This document shows, one piece after another, positions 1-16,664 of a stretch of 64,000 bases of DNA. This stretch comes from Homalodisca vitripennis (lineage: Eukaryota > Arthropoda > Insecta > Hemiptera > Cicadellidae). The notes beneath the pieces are model-generated. The model did no database searches and had not been told where the DNA came from. It saw only the letters and a program-made list of their open reading frames with translations. The first letter of the stretch is position 1; every line of letters begins with the position of its first letter. The DNA lies in contig NC_060212.1 of the NCBI RefSeq assembly GCF_021130785.1, positions 147,089,501 through 147,153,500 of the forward strand, given 5' to 3'. Position numbers and translations under genes: made by a program.

Positions 1-2106
1 TTTGGCGCAATAGTCGGTGATTATTAAATAACGACCGACTAACAAATCTGAATACAAATCAAAAATATAATCTTAAACGGTTATTATTACTACAGGTAAC
101 CCTTATTCTTAATATGCCTCCTTCTCTAAAGGTCACATTCACAAAGCTAAAGTCTTAGCAGTATTCCAGTTAGTATTCCATTCATAACGGTAGTATTAGC
201 AGCTAACAAACTAGCGTGAATAGTATAGTATTCCAGTTAGTATTCCATTCATAAACGCTAGTATTAGCAGCTAACAAACTAGTGAAGAGTACTAACAATG
301 AGCGGCTAGTATTCACTGTTTCAAGGTTACTAGAAGCTATTAGGGGAGAATAAGTCACGTGATGCCTAGTGTAGTAGCACATGACCCTGTGAAACCTTAC
401 AGAACGTGCTGGTTGTTCTTAAACCGTTTTTGCGGAGTATAGTAGGTTTCTTTACATTAATATGAATGCACAAGAGACATTAAGGTGAAATTTTGAGTGT
501 ATAATTAAATTCCTAAGAATGTATAATTGTTACTAATGGTTGTGAGGTATTATATGTGACTATTGTAACAAAATGGGAATACGATTTATTAAAAAAAAAA
601 CACATAATTTACACAGTTGAACACTGCAGTGTTTTATAATACTAATATAGATGAGACAACTCTCTGAATGCTTTAGAGTCTGCCATTTATTTTAAGTAGA
701 TTTGTGTGAACTATCAATTACCGACTATTATTCTTAGTACTAGTGGTTAGCAGGGTACTACATAGTAAATTTATATTATAGAAGCAACAAATAGAAGAAT
801 CGATAATAAATATTTGCTGAAGGAACTAGTCATTCAGTTCATTTGCAACTAAATTTTTATTATAGAATTACAATTATTTTATCAATTAATCAGTTGGTAC
901 GATCAATGTCATGTCCATGGTAGTTTGTTAGTTCAAGGAACACAATATGGAACAATTGAGTATTGTAGCGTAGCAGGAGAAACATCTCACGTACAAGAAC
1001 ATATTACAAGGCGGGTGTAAGGCGATAGGCTCAATCTTTCTCGGCATCATTTGTCACTTGTCGATCGAACATGTCAAGCGGTGTTATAGCATCTAACACC
1101 GTTATATCCTTATTTATAAGGACGGGATGGAAAATAGTATAAAGAAAGGCCTTGAAAGTCCTATCATTAATTTTTTTTTATATGAAATATTTATGTGTTC
1201 AGTAGATCACAAGAAAGTCTTTTCTATTCTAATAAACTTTACGTAATGAAAAACTGAAATGCGCCATGTTGTATACAAGTAATGGCATTTTTGACATATA
1301 ATACTTCAAAAGTACTCAATATAGTAAAACTTGAACGGCCCAGTTTAAAATGGTGAATTATTCTGTAATTAAAAAATACAATTTATTAAATACCATCTGT
1401 AACAATCAGTCAGGAACTAGCTACAGAACAAAATGTATTATTCGATTTAATTGATAATTTTAACTATTAATTTACCAATGCTTAAATTATTCTAATTGTT
1501 TACAGTAGCGGTAGTTGATCACAGTGTGCACATTTTGATATTAAACGGAATAATATGGTTTAATCAATTAAAACATTATTAAATCCCTCAGACAGCGTCA
1601 GATAGAAACTAAAATATAATTAACTTGTTTAAAGCGGCTATAGAGGGTTGTAAAAGAGTACTTCACTATCTTAAAGAGTTTAAATAAATAATTTAATACC
1701 GTATGATAGTGTCATTCTGTTATGTATCTAACAATTTAGTATCTCATAAAACGTGTAATACTTACTCTGACAGTATTTATTGAGTATAGTATTATATTAG
1801 TATGATGGATGTGTTTGTAGGAAATCTTCCGCCGTAACAGCCCGTGTAGGCATAAGGACCCAGCAGTATCAGAGTATGTGGAGTATTAATTGTTAAAGAT
1901 TCCACCTATATTAAATTATTTCAAAATTGACTTACTAACCAATCTTTTACAAAATAACAGCTTATTAAAATTTAAACAAATTATTTTAAATTTATTGTAA
2001 CAAATAACTGGTATTATATTTTGTATAAAAATAAATGTTTAATATGAATTTTAATTACTCTGAGCATTTTATGCACACACAAATTAAAAAAAATTCTTAT
2101 GCATGC

Positions 2107-2109
<3 letters not shown>
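1..2109. other. AT-rich non-coding DNA with a 67-bp tandem duplication
   Basis: No coding frame or RNA gene is recognisable. The one structured spot is a two-copy tandem duplication: the segment starting near 161 recurs from about 228 to 290 with a few substitutions. Both copies contain the phrase TTAGTATTCCATTCATAA followed by AGCAGCTAACAAACTAG. The rest is AT-rich sequence with short homopolymer runs. Confidence 0.5.

Positions 2110-2160
<51 letters not shown>
2110..2160. repeat. (TA)n microsatellite
   Basis: Uninterrupted TA dinucleotide run of about 25 units. The short open frame across it is a by-product of the repeat (alternating Ile-Tyr). Confidence 0.95.
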
Positions 2161-4999
<2,839 letters not shown>

Positions 5000-5340
5000 A
5001 AATTTAATTTCTTTCGGTCCGTCTGCACAATATCTCGAGTACGAAGCTATATGTGGTGAGTTATAGATTAAAAATTTCGCATCCAGCTTTATTTATAGAA
5101 GCAAAATCGAGTTCGATGATGGAGCGTATCATTCCGTGGAATTTGGCTGAGCATTAGTGAATCGTTTTATATTGGTCTTACTGGTAAACATGATGGCAAT
5201 GAGAACATGAAATGGTAGAATAAATAAATTGTAAACAAAAACTGAATAAAATCGTACAGAATTTTAAGATAAGCCCAAAAAATGAGATATGTTTGACCTC
5301 AGTGAAGACTTACATAACATGTGGCATCCTTTACTTTATA
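5000..5340. repeat. Dispersed repeat family A, copy 1
   Basis: Diverged copy of a repeat that recurs at about 9005, 14595, 52555 and 53645. Shared landmarks in order are GTCTG...ATATCTCGA, a TTATAGATTAAAAATTT-type block, GAGTTCGATGATGG, GAATTTGGCTGAGC and GTGAATC, then an AGAATAAATAAATTGTAAAC-type block. No coding frame is kept. No terminal repeats were found, so the element class is unknown. Confidence 0.7.
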
Positions 5341-5436
5341 AATATTGGATTGAAACTGTGAAAATATAATAAAATTATACATCTGGACATATTGATCCAA
5401 ATAGGATATTTATTAAAATCTCTGTTCTTTATAGTT

Positions 5437-6401
5437 TCACTAATATTATTAATACGAAAGTTTCAATGTTTGGATGTTTGGAGGTTTGTCCTCGAATCAC
5501 GCTGAAACTGCTATACGGATTGTGCTGAAATTTGGAACAGGTATAGCTTTAGGTCTGAATTAACATTTAGAGTGCTTTTTGCCACCCATAACACATTAAT
5601 TTCACCAAATAAAGTCGAATTCAAGTTGAAAAATTAGTTTGTTTAAATTCGAATGTTATGATAAGAACGAAACATATTTTGACAGCTATAGTTCGAAAAT
5701 TTCTGAAACATCAGTTAACATTTGAATTTTATCAATAATAAGTAAACAGTGCTTGATCGGTAGTGTAATGCAGATAGTAAATAAAACATTAATGTATACA
5801 TTTTACTCCAAATTGCGCCAGTGACGAATTAAAATCATCTAATGCATTAAATACTGTTATGAAACTAACCTTAATGAACAAAGTTATGAATGTTTTCACA
5901 TAAGTTACTTTAAACTGGCGGGCTTCCTTGACATTATGATATTACATTTTAACAATGGCTAATGGAAAAACAGAGAAATGAATACTAACATGCCTCAACG
6001 ATTCATTCTTTGCCTGGCTACAGTCCAAAAAAAAAAAAAATTTACGTAAAACTTTAATAACGATTATTTTGGAAAGTTGCAAAACCTTAATAAGAATTTC
6101 CCTCTTATACCGAAAGTACATAGTAAGTAGGTAGGACTCTCCCCTAGAACGTAATAGGCTTTTCAGTCCTACTTATGTGTGTATTTTCTTCATCAGGGCA
6201 AGGTAAACTCAACTATGTCAACACGATTTTGACCAAAGTAGATTTCCGAGAACTAGATAATCGCACATATATAAAATTTGATCGAGGCAATATGGCAAGC
6301 TAAACTTTGACATAGTTGGTTAGTGAATTTAAATGGTCTTAAGTAGGCACTATTAACCCAAGTTGGTATCTCGGTCCTACGTCAGTATATATATATATAT
6401 A

Positions 6402-6447
<46 letters not shown>

Positions 6448-6863
6448 CTTCTTCGTCAGAACAACAAGGCAAACTTTACTATAGTACTGGAAATAACTTA
6501 CACCTGAAATATATGACAAGGACTGAAAATATACGCTTTTTGACCGAAGTAAGTTTCCGAGACCTGTGTGATCTGAGATTTGGGTTTTCTTGATCGAGAT
6601 GACAAGGCAGATTCAGCTGTGACGTTATGTATATAATTAATTAGAACCAGAAATGCTCCTACACGTGCCAAATATGATATAATAATTAAGTTAAACTCTG
6701 ATAATATTTACCACAAACTTAAATAATATCTACCTGATGTATGCCTACTTACGTTTTAAAATTTTTATAGGACTCCCATCATATTACATCATAATTGCTT
6801 TTACTAAGTAATATAAGGACTTTGGTTCTAATATTGCGTGCGAAGCCGCGGGTAACAGCTAGT
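5437..6863 (+). mobile_element. Helitron-like non-autonomous element (about 1.43 kb)
   Basis: The left end reads TC followed by ACTAATATTATTAATACG, then a block around AATCACGCTGAAACTGCTA that resembles the start of many insect Helitrons. The right end is a short GC-rich hairpin region (GCGAAGCCGCGGGTAACAG) closing with CTAGT, matching the Helitron CTRR-T rule. There are no terminal inverted repeats and no target duplication, as expected of Helitrons. Inside are a diverged direct repeat (about 6188-6318 versus 6447-6625) and an interrupted TA run. No Rep/helicase coding is present, so it could only move in trans. The left boundary is less certain than the right. Confidence 0.6.
6386..6446. 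repeat. (TA)n microsatellite, interrupted
   Basis: Two TA runs separated by ACGA near 6401-6404, inside the Helitron-like element. Confidence 0.95.
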
Positions 6864-8396
<1,533 letters not shown>

Positions 8397-8410
8397 TATA
8401 TATATATATA

Positions 8411-9004
8411 ATTATCAGGTGATGTGAAAATGAAAAGTGAAGAAGTGTCATCATACTCAGTGATTTAAGCAAGTGAATAAATGTGATAAATTATGAATAT
8501 GTATTGATATCAAGTTATTACTTTTAACATGTGAGTTATATTCGATATAATACCGGGTATTAAACATAGAAAGAGTATTTTTCAAGACTTTGAATTGGCC
8601 ATGGTGTTTAATTTAATGCTCTCATTAATGCAGCATTCAATAGAGTGTCAAGGAACAGAGTCAGACAAAAACCTCGCGGTTGACAAATGCACGGAAGTAA
8701 TATGAGACGTCTATGAACATGACGGGTTCCACAGGTGGTTTAATTGACACACTTCCTCCCCAACCCTCTGCCACATCCCATGACACACGTCGACACTTGC
8801 CTCTCGTAGTCATTAGATACGTGGGTTTCCTTTCTTTGCAATTTCAAAGCGTTACAAAACTGTGTCTATGTAATCAGACCAACAATCCCATTAATTTATG
8901 ACTCAAAAATCTAAAATTTCGTTACAGATCAACATTTAGTAAACTAGTGACATTAACTTATCGCTCTAATGTAACCATGGAAAATAATATCCCTGATTCC
9001 CTTA
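8411..9004. other. Non-coding stretch, nothing recognised
   Basis: The 62-codon plus-strand frame at 8713-8901 lies in a less AT-rich patch but shows no recognisable domain. Confidence 0.4.
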
Positions 9005-9390
9005 TTGTCTGAGCGTTAGTGAAGTCTGTCACTGGAGGAGCTGAAAAATTCATTTATGTTTATTTGTCCTCACGATATCTAAAAAACTAATTGATCTATA
9101 GACTTAAAATTTTGCATGAAGCTTTTTCATTTGCATGTAAATAACATCAAGTTCAATGACGATGAACATCACTTTATAGGATTTGTCTGAGCATCCGCGA
9201 AAATCTTTAGATTGGTATTATGGGTTATCTAGATGACAACGATAAAGTTTCAGAATAAATAAATGTGTAACTGAGTAAGATAATATGACATTGTACAGTA
9301 TGTACCGTAATTAAATTTAAAAAAATCGACTTGAACTAATGTTCAGTGAAGCCTGTTACGCATTACGTGGTGTGGATCACTCCTAAATTA
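9005..9390. repeat. Dispersed repeat family A, copy 2
   Basis: Matches copy 3 at 14595 over CACGATATCTAAAAAACTAA, TAGACTTAAAATTTTGCATG, a TTCAATGACGAT block, GTCTGAGC, and ATTGGTATTATGGG followed by AATAAATAAATG. It is diverged, with no coding. Confidence 0.7.
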
Positions 9391-9614
9391 TTCTTAAAAC
9401 TATTATAAAAAGAAGTTTTTCAATATGTTAGGATTAAAACAAAAATTAAATCGTCTAGTGAAACCGGGATCGCTAGTTATTAAAATCCAACCAGGACTAT
9501 ATGTTATTAAAATTCAAATAATCAATGTTCTTTTATTGAAATGCAAAATGAATGGTAAATTTGGACATTAAAATTAGACAAATATAAAAAGAATGTTTTA
9601 GTGATAAAGCAGAA

Positions 9615-9775
9615 GAGAATGCCGAGGGAGCTCTATATCTTGGCCACAGAGAAATTAATGCAGCATAACTCTAGATGTCAGCAACACTACCGCGGTGTCG
9701 TTCCATTCATGTCGTGGGGCATTACAGAGTATTTATGGTCCTGACTTTCCGGCATTGTTGTGCTGTATGTTTGTA
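9615..9775. repeat. Dispersed repeat family B, copy 1
   Basis: Aligns by eye with 13130-13300. Shared blocks are CATAACT, GTCAG.AACAC, TCCATTC.TGTCG, a TATTTATgG..CCT.AC block and CATTGTT. It is moderately diverged. The class is unknown. Confidence 0.45.
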
Positions 9776-10639
9776 ATACAGTACTTCACCCCGTTTGGAT
9801 CAATATTTGAAACAATTTAAACAACTTAAACAGTTTAAGATGAATGTTTAAGTTAAACGTGCTTAAAAATAATAGTTTTCTGATTGAAACTAGATTAAGG
9901 TGTTCTATATATAAGATATCGCAGAAATTTGTTGCAAAAGAACGGATTATCGTACAGTAAACTAAGCAATTTCCATACATAATGAATCCTTGAGAACAGC
10001 TAAAAATATGTTAATTATATTTTAATATAGTTATTGTTGGAACTAGAATAAAAAAAACAGAATGTAGGTTGATTTGTAAAGGTAAACAGTATGTAAAATA
10101 TGCCTTAGTAAGCTCTTGACAAGTTCAAGATATGAAAATATCGAATTTTTAAATATTTTCCCTCAACTTTGCATGGTGAACGTTTTCACAGAATTTTCAT
10201 GTTGCATCCGCAAATAACAATGAGGTTATTGTAAAAAAAATATTAAAATATTATATTTACATACATTTTTATTGGGCAGACAAAAGTTTTACATACGTCA
10301 GCTTTCGCCGCTCAAAATGAATAAATATTTTAAATAACTTATTTTCACCATGGTATTTGCATTAGAAAATATTTGAAGCGAATTATTACTTAACATACGC
10401 TAACTTATCCCAGACGTTTCTATTCATTTCATACACCTACTTTTTAATGTTTTGTATAAAACTACAGTATATACGAAATGTAACTCTCTAAATTTTATTT
10501 ATGAGCATAAAAATATATGAAATAATTTGTAAAATAAAATAAAGAACAGCAAATCTTGACGTGTTGTCTCAAAATTGACTTGATCATTGTTATTATTGAT
10601 TTATAAATATCGAACTATATGTAAATAATAATATATGTA
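9776..10639. other. Non-coding stretch, nothing recognised
   Basis: AT-rich. The 64-codon minus frame 9786-9980 is low complexity (repeated Leu-Phe-Lys) and is not credible as a gene. Confidence 0.4.
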
Positions 10640-11120
10640 TAACTACGCAAAGGTGAGCGATCACAGGGACTTGACTGCGAAGCTAGAAGTGACCTCTCTC
10701 AATTTTATTTAGTACAACTGATGACTTCATATTTACTTTCGCACTTCCTTAATCATTGTGAAGGAAACAGGATTTTTCCAGACATTTGCCATCGTTCAGT
10801 GAAACAAGAAATCAGTAACACTACGTTTCGAGATCTGCAATCTGATCTCTTCTTCAGGTAAAGAATTAACCTAATACATAATTACAAACTAGGTTAAAAT
10901 AAACAAATCTTACCAAAGCGTTGTGGCACGCCTTAGTCAGGAATCACAACCTACATGTTGTTTGTCATATTCACTAACTCTATAAATATGCACTTAATAA
11001 AAACTATACAAAACACTAATCATTAAAACTGAACTACGGAATACAGGTCACAATACGTCTTCACTCGTCTACTAACCACCTACGACTGACCAGAGGGTCT
11101 AGCCAATGGTGGTCGTCACG
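10640..11120 (-). repeat. Transposon-tail-like dispersed sequence
   Basis: Read on the minus strand, the part near 10790-10860 has the phrase CTGAAGAAGAGATCAGATTG followed by CTCGAAACGTAGTG. This type of phrase is common just inside the 3' ends of Penelope-like and related retroelements. The less AT-rich tail near 11040-11110 has the look of old repetitive DNA. No coding is kept and the boundaries are not visible, so the class is inference. Confidence 0.35.
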
Positions 11121-12799
11121 GCTGGCTAAAACAAGATGGCGGAAATAAAAGGGAAGGTGGACAGGATATGGGCCCACTTTCGTTATTATTGGTTTATGCG
11201 AGATGAAACTTTTCTTAAAACCATATTGTGTTTATTGGTTTATTGCAAATATCTGATCCGTTTGATACTTTTGGTTTTTCTCTTTAGTTCATTTTTAAGA
11301 ATTGGCAACCAAAGCGGCCTAATCTCGACTGATTGGTAGGTCTGCCAATTTAATGTATGTTGCCTCGAATTAGTTTCCTTTTGAAGAAATGTGGTTCCTT
11401 GACTCATCATTCAACTAAGTACTGTATAATTATATGACAAATTTTTAACTGAAAAACTTTACATACGGTACTTGTCATTACTCGCAAACCAAGGAAAACA
11501 CATTAAATTGAAATCTCCTGAGGTGTCCATGCTTTATAAAATATGTGGTAAAATATATTATTAAAATAAGCACTAAAATAATTATCGACGTTCACTGTAC
11601 TGTATGAACTATAAAAAAAACAACTTTCGTAACAGTTACTATAATAAAGTGCATAAATGTAGCTGTAATGCTGTAATAGAAAGCAGATAAAGTACAAAAG
11701 TATCAAATAGAAAGGAGGGATTATACTGAACACTTTTAATATACAGAACCATTGTTCGTGGAGTTTCATCGAACTGTTTTACAGTGACAGGCATACAATT
11801 TGGAACAGATCAACTCAACGTAAGGAACTTGATAAGAATTGTTTTATAACGTTACAACGTAACAGCTTTAAAAAGTAAATGTAAAGAATGTCCCATTTCA
11901 CCTGGTGAAGTCAGAACTAAGATGCCTCAAAGAACATCGGCACCAACGGCTTAAAGGTGAATTACGAACCATTCATAATGGTCGAGTAGCTTAATGCTAT
12001 TTTTATACTAAGCTGATGTGTGGCTGAGCACCACCTTGATGTAGAGTAAAAGACGTAAAATTGAGGACAGATCACCTCCACGCGTCTTACAAGTTGTCAC
12101 TTGATAGCATAGGTTGTGCTTAAATTGATATACTCATACTTGAATGTTTAAATGCCTTGCGCTTGAGTATACACTTAAAAATAAATTTTGTGTGAGCTTC
12201 GTAATGTTTTTACTAAATGCTTAGTGTTTGACCATTCTCGTGTTTGACCAATAATATTATCCTACGATCAGTGCAAGGATATTTGTGAACATGTATAACA
12301 ATTTTGATAAAAATATCAAACTAATTACAGTAGATATTAAGTGGACACCTTGGTCGCTCCGCAGATGAAACCAGTTCCCTAGTAACCTAGTAAGCATCTA
12401 GTTTGCCACAGTAAATATAAAAATAACCTACCACTGTATGTATCTATCTCATTCCTACATTCGTAACAAACAACAATAATATAGGCAAATATTGCATAAA
12501 CGGAATTATATAATCTTAACATTGAAATTGACTTAATTTTTGTAGGATATTGTAAAATAATTTTGGAGACCCTATTCAACTAAAACGAACACAATTTTAT
12601 TGATTTCTATTGGGTTTCTAACTTTCCTTAGTGTTACCGAAGTTTTGCTACCTAATTAACTATATATATATGTAAATTTAATGTAAATAAAAGCCATGTA
12701 ACAGGTATTTGGTCTTCCGATCATATGTTAGTTTGGTTATTTAAACGCATATGTGACAGATATGGCCAAATACAAAATAATTTAATTGTAAAAAGTGAG
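11121..12799. other. Non-coding stretch, nothing recognised
   Basis: Short open frames (11136-11339 plus; 11503-11769 and 12379-12579 minus) are rich in Ile/Leu/Phe/Tyr as expected of AT-rich chance frames. I see no motif. Confidence 0.4.
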
Positions 12800-12870
12800 G
12801 GCTCTGTGGTGTAATGGTAGCACATTCACCCGGCAAGTGAGAGATCCGGGTTCGAGTCCCGGCGGAGCAA
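12800..12870 (+). tRNA. tRNA-like sequence (tRNA gene or tRNA-derived SINE head)
   Basis: A 71-nt cloverleaf can be drawn. The acceptor is GGCTCTG against CGGAGCA with one mismatch at the outer pair. The D stem is GTGT/GCAC, the anticodon stem TTCAC/GTGAG and the T stem CCGGG/CCCGG. Both internal Pol III promoter parts are present: box A TGGTGTAATGG and box B GGTTCGAGTCC. A T5 run (12875-12879) follows at the right distance for termination. The 7-nt anticodon loop is CCGGCAA. It would read GGC (alanine), but position 33 is C instead of the near-universal T, and GGC is not a normal eukaryotic alanine anticodon. With the related copy at 16203-16275, which shares the AAGTACTTTTT downstream of the tRNA part, a tRNA-derived repeat is more likely than a working tRNA. 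Confidence 0.5.
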
Positions 12871-12874
12871 GTAC

Positions 12875-12879
12875 TTTTT
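12875..12879 (+). terminator. Probable Pol III terminator (T5)
   Basis: Run of five T just after the tRNA-like sequence. The same AGTACTTTTT stretch follows the related copy on the minus strand near 16203. Confidence 0.5.
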
Positions 12880-13129
12880 GCGATTCAATGTTTATTTAAA
12901 TTAAATAAGGCTAATATATACATACACTATTAGTTGTGTTAATAAATAGCCCAAGCAAATAATTAAAGTTCAAACCCTTACAGCTGAAGAATGTTGAGAC
13001 TAAAAGTTTGGTACACATAAGAGTTTCTATTCTCAATTAAAGAAGTTGTTAATTAAGAAGACTCACTCTAAACATGTAAAGCATAGTTAGTGGAGTTATT
13101 CCAACTTTCACAAGAAGAAGCATTTCATA

Positions 13130-13300
13130 GCGGAAAGAGAGGGAATGGTTGTGGTGCACACAAAGACATCAACGTGACATAACTTCAGTTGTCAGGAACA
13201 CGGCAGTCAGGGTAACTCCATTCTTGTCGCCCCATTTATGGCTTGGAACATCGACACTATTTATAGCCTCACGTTGTGATGTCATTGTTTTAAAGGATGC
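13130..13300. repeat. Dispersed repeat family B, copy 2
   Basis: Partner of 9615-9775. It shares GTCAGGAACAC, TCCATTCTTGTCG and the TATTTATAGCCTCACG block. The 64-codon plus frame across it (13149-13343) has no recognisable motif. Confidence 0.45.
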
Positions 13301-14170
13301 TCTGGAAATAAAACTCACTGGGAGTTTGTGGTTCTGTATATAACTTTGAAAACTTTCCCCCTATTTTTCATTTTACTTTACCCTTGTTTTTGTCCTTAGT
13401 GGTACTTCATCTCGAGTTTTCAACGACTAACTATACTTCTAAACTACTTTAAAAATAAGATATAAGGACATACTATTTCTAATTGCAATCTAATACTGAT
13501 TAAGAACATTTAATAGTATTAAAATACACTCACAGTTTATATGTACGTTTACTAAATCCTAATGTAAATTTCATATTACTATCCTTCGAAAAAAAAACAG
13601 CCTCAAACATACTAACATTATACATAACACTCTTTTTCACTTACCAAATATTATAAGCATAGACATATAAAACGCTTACGAATTTATTTATAGAAAGCTT
13701 TCTTGTTTAAAAAGTCAATAAAATTGGAATCAGGCCTGGAATTATTACACATGTTGACTTACACCTTTGAAGTTACTAACTCTTTAAATTAGTTTACCAC
13801 TGATGATATACATTTAGCCAGCACCTTACCTATGACTGTAATGTTTATGAGTAACTTTGTCTCGTTGTTTAACTTTGATCCGTACTTTGTAGAATTTTGA
13901 CACCACAGGGCTTCTGAATCCATCCAAATTAAAATTGATTTTGAAGGACCAAAGATTACTGTATGTAATATAATATAATTAACGAGAGCTGTTAAATATG
14001 AAGGTATTGAGGTTTAGGGTAAGAGTTAAAAAAAGTTGTACTATGTCTTCTAGAACCCTATCATGATGGATTTGCAGGTTACCTCTTTGACGGTCTTGCG
14101 AAGACCAATCTCTCATAATAGACGTGAAAATTCGCATTAGAAATAATAACTTTTGAAAATTTAATCCATA
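13301..14170. other. Non-coding stretch, nothing recognised
   Basis: AT-rich with no significant open frame. The part around 14040-14130 is less AT-rich but unassigned. Confidence 0.4.
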
Positions 14171-14335
14171 GGGGAATCAAACTCCTATTAGCAAACTTTT
14201 TATCAGTACCGTTGGTCTTTTTCGGTATTGACTCTTCTCCTTATTCTGTTTGATAAGATCCACACAAAGGCCAGTGACCTATAAGAATGGCCAGATTAAT
14301 GATTAAAAGGGGATTGGCATACCTTTTTGAGAATC
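14171..14335 (+). mobile_element. tRNA-headed SINE, degenerate copy lacking most of the head
   Basis: Same body as the SINE at 17726-17951 but on the plus strand. Shared blocks are CTTTTTATCAGTACC, the CTTATTCTGTTTGATAAGAT block, AGGCCAGTG and AAAAGGGGAT. The box B region survives only as a corrupted GGGAATCAAACTCC, and box A is not visible. It is an older, probably inactive copy. Confidence 0.65.
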
Positions 14336-14594
14336 GTTGCAAAAACTTATTTAAAAAATCGCTTTACAGGGAAATTTTTCGTTTTACTTGATACTTTTAA
14401 TATGTTCTAATCAATTATTTATGAATGAAAGCTCACAAAAGTTTATCATAAGTTTACTTGCTGAATCCCTCTAGCTTAATAGCTAATTTATACGTTTATG
14501 GTGTTAATTTATTCGAAATAATGCGTTGCAGACGTTGAGGTAAGTATAAAGAATTCACCTATGTCAAGGACCTAACCGTAGGTCATCCAATTTT

Positions 14595-14940
14595 GATTGG
14601 CTTAGCTATAGCAAATGGTATCATGGGCTGAAAAATTTTCATTTCTGTCTGTCTGTTTTTCTGTCCGCATGATATCTCGAAAACGAACTAACCCGCAGAC
14701 TTAAAAACTGTGTATGAGGCTTCATTTTATATGAGGAACAGTGAGTTCGATGAAAGTGCGTATCGCTTCCCGAGATTTGCCTGAGCGTCAGTGAATATTT
14801 TTGCATTGGTCTCAAGGGATACTATGATAGCATCGAGAAAATAGCTCAATAAACAGATTTGTAAACAAACACCAATACACTCATCGGAGATTCAAATATG
14901 TCACATATGCAGCCTAACTATCCCCACACATACAACCTCA
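14595..14940. repeat. Dispersed repeat family A, copy 3
   Basis: Good copy. It has CTGTCTGTCTG, then ATGATATCTCGAAAACGAAC, CAGACTTAAAA, GAGGCTTCATTTTATATGAG, AGTGAGTTCGATG, TGCCTGAGCGTCAGTGAAT, GCATTGGTCT and an AATAAACAGATTTGTAAAC block. No coding frame is kept. Confidence 0.75.
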
Positions 14941-16202
14941 TTTTATAGCGACGTTTTGTGTGAATTTTTCATTATTTCAACATTTATATGTAAATCAATT
15001 TAATGTAAAAATAGTTCAATCTAGACTTTAAATTTTACATTAATATTTATTTATAAAATAATGAGTTCTATGATGTGCCATTTTTGAGTGTCGACTTATT
15101 TCCCTTCAAAGATAGGTTTCAAGAAGACCCAGTATAACTGAAATTGTGATAATGGTTTTCTAAAATTGTTTCAAATTTTTCATTTGAATTTTATAAAATA
15201 GCGCTGGTTGGATGGGATTGGTCAGTTAGGGGATCATGAGATATACGGTTGAGCGAGCACGTCAGTATATGTAATTTTGAAACTTCAAAACGTTTTGATA
15301 TTTAAGTGCATTATTTCATAATCCAACTTTTGTATAACAAAAATAATTAACTATCTAGAGTTAACTTGACTGTGTGAATGGAAGAGTGAATGGAATACCG
15401 TAAGTGTAAGTTTTAGTTAATAAGCCTTATTTTGCATTATTAAGATTATTTTTTTAAGAGGTTAAATGTAAGAAAGGACCATATGGTCCTAATTTCGCCT
15501 CAATAATGAAGTATTTCTTTCTTTCAACAACTAGAACATAACGCGCTTAGTGAAGTTATGGCAACTTTAGCAGTATACAAGCGCAACTCTTACATTAACG
15601 AGAAATGTGTTGGACTTTGCTGTTGAAGACTCTTGAGAGTAGCAAGTATTGTTGGGAAGAATCGACTACTTATGTGGCAGAATTTATATGTGGAAAATAT
15701 AAATCTGCAAGAAAACTCTTTAAGAGAACCCTTTTTTGGTTTTGGATACATTTAAAATATTTACTTGTAAACTGGCGCTATTTTCTATTAAATTGCGATC
15801 AAACTTGGTTTACCTTGTGGAACACCTTGTATAATAATAATAGTTTATATAGAAAGAGTCATTTTAAGAGTTTTTTTTACTATGACACTTTTTGGACATT
15901 TTCCATCATAACGAAGATATGAGAAAGTATAGATTTCTCATAGAAACATTAATAAATTCTTTTTTTTAAACAGGCATTTATTTTAATAGACTTAGCTCTA
16001 CTTCTGAAATCTGAAATTTGAAAATTTGTATTAGTTCTTTTACATATTTATGATTTTTTAAACGGGAAAGGGGACTTATTCGTATTAAAAACGTTTCCGT
16101 TTCATCAATGCTGTTCAACGCTGTAAGTCAGTGAGCAAGTCAAATTTGAATGTACCGAATACACGGCACTAGCGTACGTTAATTTAAATAAATATGGGAT
16201 CA
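14941..16202. other. Non-coding stretch, nothing firmly recognised
   Basis: The 105-codon plus frame at 15605-15922 is the longest here, but its translation is Phe/Trp/Leu/Lys-rich and matches no domain I know. The phrase CCTTGTGGAACACCTTGTA near 15810 resembles old dispersed repeats. I make no gene call. Confidence 0.35.
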
Positions 16203-16275
16203 AAAAAAGTACTTCCACCGCCGGGACTCGAACTCGAATATCTCACTTGTATTGTAACCAGGAACCATTAGTCTA
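16203..16275 (-). repeat. tRNA-like repeat, second copy
   Basis: On the minus strand it carries box B GAGTTCGAGTCC with CCGGCGG after it and then the same AAGTACTTTTT as the plus-strand copy at 12800. The front half keeps GTCTAATGGTTCC (compare GTGTAATGGTAGC), but the anticodon arm no longer pairs. It is a decayed member of the same tRNA-derived family. Confidence 0.6.
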
Positions 16276-16590
16276 ATAGTTTATATTTAATTAAGTAAAA
16301 CACACACGCACACAAACCCACAATTAAACACATTCTTACTTACACCCAGCTAAACACAAATTAAAGTAATGCCAAAGATGTTTATTTTATTGCTCTAATA
16401 TACCTTATATGTCCTTGGATTCTTGGTTTCATTTTCTTTTTATTATTAAGTTAGGTGCTTGTAACATTGTTGCATTAACCAAAGAACTTTGTGGACTGAT
16501 ACCTTTGACCATATGTAAACCGGTTACAACATGCAGTCTACTTACGGCTAGTTCTAGTGTGACAATAAAATTGAATATAAAGTATCCCAC

Positions 16591-16592
<2 letters not shown>

Positions 16593-16664
<72 letters not shown>

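Noticed and set aside
15605..15922. 105-codon plus-strand frame
   Set aside because: The composition is that of translated AT-rich DNA and no domain is recognisable.
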